From Nemania diffusa (taxonomy: Eukaryota > Ascomycota > Sordariomycetes > Xylariales > Xylariaceae), in NCBI GenBank assembly GCA_038501195.1, contig JBBPUQ010000002.1, positions 4,154,001 to 4,218,000 on the forward strand: 64,000 nt of DNA, given 5' to 3'. The notes beneath the pieces are model-generated. The model searched no databases. It was not told the DNA's origin and worked only from the letters and a program-made list of their open reading frames with translations. The position numbers and the translations under genes were made by a program. Within the stretch, counting starts at the first letter, position 1. Every line of letters begins with the position of its first letter. Below, one piece after another: positions 59,016-64,000 of the stretch.

Positions 59016-60729
59016 CTCGTCTACTTTCAGTCACCCTCTCAAGTCTCTCGAGGTCACTAATTATCTGCCGTGGCACGGCAGAGAAACGTCCGAGGCCGCC
59101 AGAGCCGACGACGTCCTAGCTGATGATCAGGGGTTACAAGTACAGAGTACCACCGCGTGCATCAGATCGTGTCATGTACGCATGTCTCCGCAATCTGCTC
59201 CTATTGCTTGCTTGCTTTTTTGCGGCTGTATTGGTATACACAAATTCTGCAATGCTAGTAGGTGCCTAAGGCTAGTAGTACAGTAAGTACATGAAGTATT
59301 GGATTGATCAAGATGGCGAAGGAGAAGTGAGGACCCGATCTTCAAGTCTTAAAGTGGAGTTGAACTCCTACGCGTATTGGAACTATCTAACCGACGTACA
59401 TGCACTAAGATGCAAGTATGTATATAGTGAGTTATTACATACAGTGCGCTTCTCATTCTGTACTCTAGATTAGGTACATATGTCTCAGGTCATGTGGTTG
59501 GGAGACGGAGAATTAGAGTGGTAGGCTGGAGGCTATACAGAGCCTGCATAGGTTGCTTAGTCCAAGGGCCCAATAGTTGAGTGCTAGTGCTGTTGGGGTG
59601 ATAGGTACCTTCTTTACAGTGTGACTTACAGTGCAATATTAAATTGTAGTGTATTGCCTATCCACTGTATTACGTACTCGGTCACCGAGATCTTTACCTT
59701 ACAGTACTACAGGTGGACAGAATACCACACTAAGGTACCTAATCTAGATAGACAGATAGATAGAGGTACACTTACACAATAAGTATGCGTACCTCCTATC
59801 ACACAGCATATCTTAGTTAGACTCTGACCTTTGCTATGTGGCTAATTGATAGGGCTAGACACACCTTTGCTTTTTCTATCTACTCTATCTTCACATAAAT
59901 TTTATTTCTGTTGGTCTATCTTTATAGGTTTCCCTGAATTGATCATGAATAATAAATAATACTGTAATCATAGAGAGAGAGAGAGCAATTGGGGCTATCT
60001 TGGCCTCTACCTAGTTCTTCCGACGCCGGGTCACGGCGCTGGCCGGCCGGCACACGGCCTCAAAGTTGTGCTGTGAACCGAACCGAGTGGACAATCCCGT
60101 TGCACAGCAATCTGGCGACAAATTTGCGATGAACAGCAATCATACGCAGAAAATCGTGACCTCTGCTGTGGCGCACCGTACCTACAAAATAAGCTGCAGA
60201 AACGTTCGTTCGTTCATTCACTCATTTATTGACTGTCTTCCTCTCTGTCTATCTCGATTGACTGGACTTGACTTGCCTGTGTTTGTCACACCATTTCGTC
60301 GCAAAACCGGAACTAGACTCAACCCCAAACCTCTCATGACCAGTCGTTAATAAGCTGACACTCTCTCCGAGACCCTGGGCAGCTTCTCGTCAGTTTATCG
60401 GCGATTAATGACGTTGAAACAGTGTTTCGGTCATTTGATATAGCAAACCGTTTACCTATGTGCTACAAAGCGCGGGGCTTTTCTGATCACACGAGAATCC
60501 TCGAAACGTCAAACGGCAATTAGGACAAGCCAAATACCAAAAAAAACCCGGGCTGTGATTTACACTCTTTCAAGGCGTCTTGCTTCTGAAATTAGAGCCT
60601 GAGGGGGGATAGCGACGTTGGCGCTTCATTTACAGGGGTTTTGTTTTGCTATTTCTCGTATAAAATATTCAAAGTTCACTGCGAGAACAACACGGAGCTA
60701 TAGCGACAAGAGCATTTAACGAACGTATC
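59016..60729. other. Divergent intergenic region, SGNH hydrolase and guanine deaminase
   Basis: About 1.7 kb with both promoters. It contains a (GA)n run at about 59972-59985, a CGTT/CATT tetranucleotide run near 60205-60230 and several TAGGTACC words (near 59600 and 59730). The frame 60066..60350 (94 aa) is not supported by motif or codon bias. Confidence 0.5.
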
Positions 60730-62259
60730 ATGACGCTTTCGAGGCCGGGAAAGGCTAAGAACCAAGTGTTCATCGGGACCTTCATACACTCTAAATCTCT
60801 TGGTGAGCTGGAGTATCTGCATAATGCGGCCGTCTGTGTAGACGCCTCGGGAAAGATTGTTGCCATAGAACCCAACTGCAATCAGCAAAAGGCTGTCGAG
60901 ACTGTGTATGCCAAGCTGGGTTGGGGTCTAGATAATGTCGCCGTCACGGTAGCCCGGGACGCGAATCAGTTTTACTTCCCCGGATTCATCGGTAGGCAAT
61001 GTTCTTTTCCTTCATGTGCCTGTCAGCCAGTCAGGCGTGATGCGATCCTCGCTCTAACATGACACATCATACGATCAGACACGCATGTACACGCGCCCCA
61101 GTATCCCAATGTCGGAGTCTTCGGCAAGTCGACCCTGCTCGACTGGCTGAACACGTACACGTTCCCCATGGAGGCGTCGCTATCCTCACTCCCCAAGGCC
61201 CGCAGAGTCTACACGCGCTGCATCAGACGGACCCTGGCCCACGGCACCACCACGGCAGCTTACTACGCCACCATCGACGTCGACGCCACCAACCTGCTAG
61301 CCGACCTGTGCTTCGCCATGGGCCAGCGCGCCTTCGTCGGGCGCGTGTGTATGGATCACCTCGGCCCGGATTACTACATCGACGAGTCGCCCGAGCACGC
61401 GCTGGCCGCGACCCGCGCCACCATCGAGCACATCCGCCGCCTCGACGGCGGCCTCGCGCTCGTGAGCCCCATCCTGACGCCGCGCTTCGCGCCCGCCTGC
61501 AGCCCCGAGACCATGCGGCGCCTCGCGGCCCTGCAGGCGCAGACGCAGCTGCCCATGCAGACGCACATCTCGGAGAACGCCGGCGAGGTCGCCCTCGTGC
61601 GCGAGCTCTTCCCGGGCAGCCGGAGCTACGCCGACGTGTACGACGCCCACGGCCTCCTCAACGACAAGATGATCCTCGCCCACGCCATCCACCTCACCGA
61701 GGACGAGGCCGACCTCATCGCCGCGCGCCGGGCCAAGGTCGCCCACTGCCCCTGCAGCAACTCGGCCCTCACGAGCGGCGTCGCCCGCGTGCGCTGGCTG
61801 CTGGAGAAGGGCATCCAGGTCGGCCTCGGCACCGACATGAGCGGCGGCTACAGCCCGAGCATCCTCGAGGCGGCGCGGCAGGCGAAGCTGGTGTCGAACC
61901 ACCTCATCGCGCCCGGCGGCCAGCTGGCCCACCTACCCGAGGACGAGCGCGAGAAGGCCAAGCTGAGCGTCGACGAGGTCCTGTACCTGGCGACGCGGGG
62001 CGGCGCGCAGGTCGTGGGCCTGGCCGACAAGATCGGCGGTTTCGAGGTCGGCATGCAGTGGGACGCCCAGCTCGTCGACCTGGGCGCCGTCCCCGACGAG
62101 GTCGCCCACGACGACCAGGCTATCCACGGGAACGTGGACGTCTTCGGCTGGGAGACGTGGGACGAGCGCATCGCGAAATGGGTCTTCAATGGCGACGATC
62201 GTAATACCACGAAGGTATGGGTACAGGGACGACTCGTGCACGAGCAGCGTGGACATTGA
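60730..62259 (+). CDS. Guanine deaminase
   Basis: Zinc amidohydrolase converting guanine to xanthine and ammonia in purine salvage and catabolism, normally cytosolic. Exons are 60730..60991 and 61079..62259, giving 480 residues; the 87-bp intron (GTAGGC...ATCAG) splits PGFI/DTHVHAP. Zinc ligands are visible as H90 and H92 (DTHVHAPQYPNVG), H250 (QTHISENAGE), H289 (LAHAIHLTEDE) and D340 (GLGTDMSGGYSPS), at spacings matching the human enzyme. The N-terminal beta-sandwich strands and C-terminal DAQLVDLG fit the amidohydrolase fold. Exon 2 is strikingly GC-rich in third positions from about 61190 to 62170, while exon 1 is not; this also opens a long false frame. The start is the first ATG, giving MTLSRPGKAKNQVFIGTFIH. 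Confidence 0.95.
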
Positions 62260-62937
62260 TCAACTTTCTAGACTTATGATTTCTGTCTTGGTATTGTAAA
62301 CCGACTAGAGCGGGAGATATGTAGAAGATTAGTGCTTAGGAAAGAGCGCTTTATACCTAATGGCTGATGCGAATAAAAAATTACGCTGTGTTGTTTTAAA
62401 GAATAGGACAACTACTTGTTAAAAGCCTCGCTGCCTCTGTGATATTCTCAAGTCAGTTCCCTTATGACCGGTTCCTAGAACTAGATAGATATTCAATTCT
62501 CCTTTGGATCTTCGATTCGTTCTCTCTACGTTCCCTTATACGAGTGTTGGCACTACTGTTCAATGAGGTTAAGCGATAGGAGTTTTGTAATGCAATCTCT
62601 AGCATTAGCTGGCATTAGTTCTCTAGAAGAAACCGTAAAAGGCAGGAGAGAACTGATTCGGTCGGACGCTGGTGTTATTAATACGGCCTGCAAGATTTTA
62701 AGAACAACATCTTTCGAGTCGTAATTATGCCTTGATATGCTATTAAGACGAGGTGAATAAACAGCCCTAACCCCCTAACTCTTAAAAGAGTCATGTCTAA
62801 CGTCTCATAGAACGACAAAAATATACACATATGTTCTTCCTGTAATACACTCTGAACAAAAATAGTCTAATGCAGCCTCAATGTGGCCCATTCTATATAC
62901 AATCGCCTTCCACCTGTCTTTCAGTTAACACTCAGAT
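62260..62937. other. Intergenic region, convergent 3' ends
   Basis: About 680 bp, AT-rich, holding the 3' UTRs of guanine deaminase and the FAS beta gene. No ORF or repeat seen. Confidence 0.5.
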
Positions 62938-64000
62938 TTAGTGGTAGCCGTTAGCCACAACTTCAGGCTCGGTGGCCCCGCCGATGCCATTAATACCATT
63001 CACCCTACTTGTATCGTCCTGATAGCTTTCCCAGTTCTGGAGAATCTGGGCGATCTTCGGTGAGCTTGTCAGATCGTAGACGCTTTGGAAATACTCTTTT
63101 GTAAGTTCAAACGGACGAGCAGTGACATTAGGAATGTACTTTCCCACCAGCTTGGACGGATCAATAGATGTCTTATTGATCTTCTTGAGCAGAATGTTGC
63201 GGAAGGGCTTGACACCGGATCGCAAGAATGTGGAATGGAACGGCACGTCAATGCCCTTTAGTGGGATGGTGGCGAAACCTCGTTGTAGCTCTAGGGGCTG
63301 CGGCTTAGTTAGGGTCTGTTGAGCACAGCCCTTAATGATATCAGCAAGCTGCTGCTTCAAATCTTCACTGCTGACATTGTTGAGTAGTTGGTTGGTATCC
63401 ACTTTCTGGGCCTTCAAAAAGTTGGTGACGCTGGTAAGCGTGTCAAGGGCACGAAGATCGCCAGCACACACGTACTGCATATTGGCGATATTGAAGTTAA
63501 CGATCTCCAAGAGCCAGCCAGTCTCCTCCGCAATGTTGCGAACCAAGAAGCGAAGTGCTGCTTCACCGAACGTCTTCGAGATACGGCTAGGGTTCACGGC
63601 ACACATGGAGTAGTTGGATCGTCCCTGCGCATCTCGCTCGACTGCTACCTGCATAGTCAACCCTCGATAGAAGACAACGGACACTAAAGACTCGATGGGA
63701 AGCACATTGGCCAAGGCAGCAAGAGCTGAATACTCCCCAAGAGAGTGACCCGCGAATGTGCTGTCTCGTGGAACTAGTCCCTTTGCGTTCATGTCTTCGA
63801 AGCTAGCTTTCTCCATTAAGGTTAAGGCGGGCTGGGTGAATTGCGTGGCTGATAGTAGGCCAGCGGGCGATCGGTAGGTGTAAGATGTCGTCTTTTCGTT
63901 GATCTCCTTGAAGATGCGCTCGGATTTGACAGTTCCATCTACGCCGATCGTCTCGAAATTCATTTGCATGTAATTCTCTCGAATGGCCTTGCCGCGAGGG
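62938..64000 (-). CDS. FAS1: Fatty acid synthase beta subunit, C-terminal part (5' end outside window)
   Basis: The C-terminal 353 residues of the fungal type I FAS beta chain, open to the window edge. This is the malonyl/palmitoyl transferase domain, which loads malonyl and unloads palmitoyl groups between CoA and the acyl carrier protein of the alpha chain. The nucleophile serine is in [20 protein letters not shown], and the catalytic His is in [18 protein letters not shown]. The flanking sequences [20 protein letters not shown] and [11 protein letters not shown] are also family wording. The tail ends with a short Gly/Asn-rich stretch (VNGINGIGG). No intron occurs in the visible part. Wording fits the primary metabolic FAS; a secondary-metabolism homologue is less likely because no cluster genes are nearby, but the rest of the gene would settle it. 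Confidence 0.95.
   Translation of the reverse strand, partial: PRGKAIRENYMQMNFETIGVDGTVKSERIFKEINEKTTSYTYRSPAGLLSATQFTQPALTLMEKASFEDMNAKGLVPRDSTFAGHSLGEYSALAALANVLPIESLVSVVFYRGLTMQVAVERDAQGRSNYSMCAVNPSRISKTFGEAALRFLVRNIAEETGWLLEIVNFNIANMQYVCAGDLRALDTLTSVTNFLKAQKVDTNQLLNNVSSEDLKQQLADIIKGCAQQTLTKPQPLELQRGFATIPLKGIDVPFHSTFLRSGVKPFRNILLKKINKTSIDPSKLVGKYIPNVTARPFELTKEYFQSVYDLTSSPKIAQILQNWESYQDDTSRVNGINGIGGATEPEVVANGYH

Noticed and set aside
61059..62204. 381-codon open frame overlapping guanine deaminase exon 2
   Set aside because: It is rich in Arg, Pro, His and Ala with no domain, and the overlapping frame contains every guanine deaminase zinc ligand. The open frame is a by-product of GC-ending codons.

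Overview
The window is nuclear DNA of a filamentous ascomycete (Pezizomycotina). Genes carry short GT-AG introns, most of 50-70 bp, usually with a CTAAC/CTGAC-type branch point. The proteins are of fungal families: a Cdc3/AspB-type septin, a Zn2Cys6 regulator, a bZIP protein with ankyrin repeats, a fungal type I fatty acid synthase beta chain and a YCR023C-like MFS carrier. Long intergenic stretches full of TAGG/TACC words suggest a Sordariomycete, possibly Xylariales. That placement is inference from general appearance, not from a search.

Layout, left to right: mitochondrial ribosomal protein uS4m (partial 5' end, + strand); septin AspB/Cdc3 (-); a 3.7 kb gap; a DHA1 drug:H+ antiporter (-); a secreted HD-domain, cyanamide-hydratase-like protein (-, four exons); a PPR-like mitochondrial protein (-); LSM4 (-, with the ATG alone in its first coding exon), head-to-head with an orphan type I membrane protein (+); an uncharacterised protein with a glycine-zipper-like segment (+); an HNH-nuclease-domain protein (-) followed by a tRNA-like relic; a 1065-residue regulator with a central Zn2Cys6 cluster (-); Ku70 (-) head-to-head with ferrochelatase (+); and a YCR023C-like MFS carrier (+). 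Next come about 12.2 kb without a convincing gene, holding LTR relics and microsatellites; a bZIP-ankyrin protein (+); another 6.9 kb without genes; an SGNH hydrolase (-); guanine deaminase (+); and the 3' end of the FAS beta-subunit gene (-), which runs off the right edge.

The genes do not form an obvious cluster or pathway. Most are housekeeping: mitochondrial translation, RNA processing, DNA end joining, heme synthesis, purine salvage, fatty acid synthesis and septum/cortex scaffolding. They are interspersed with transporters and regulators. I resolved exon structures by hand from splice signals and reading-frame continuity. The less ordinary content is: a WRKY/GCM1-like Cys/His pattern upstream of the Zn2Cys6 cluster; a bZIP-ankyrin gene isolated in about 19 kb of non-coding DNA; a small cluster of solo-LTR-like elements, one with a 5-bp target duplication; sharp GC-rich plateaus inside some genes; and dense tetranucleotide arrays. 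I found no CRISPR, rRNA, biosynthetic gene cluster or intact transposon. No clearly new multi-gene system is visible.
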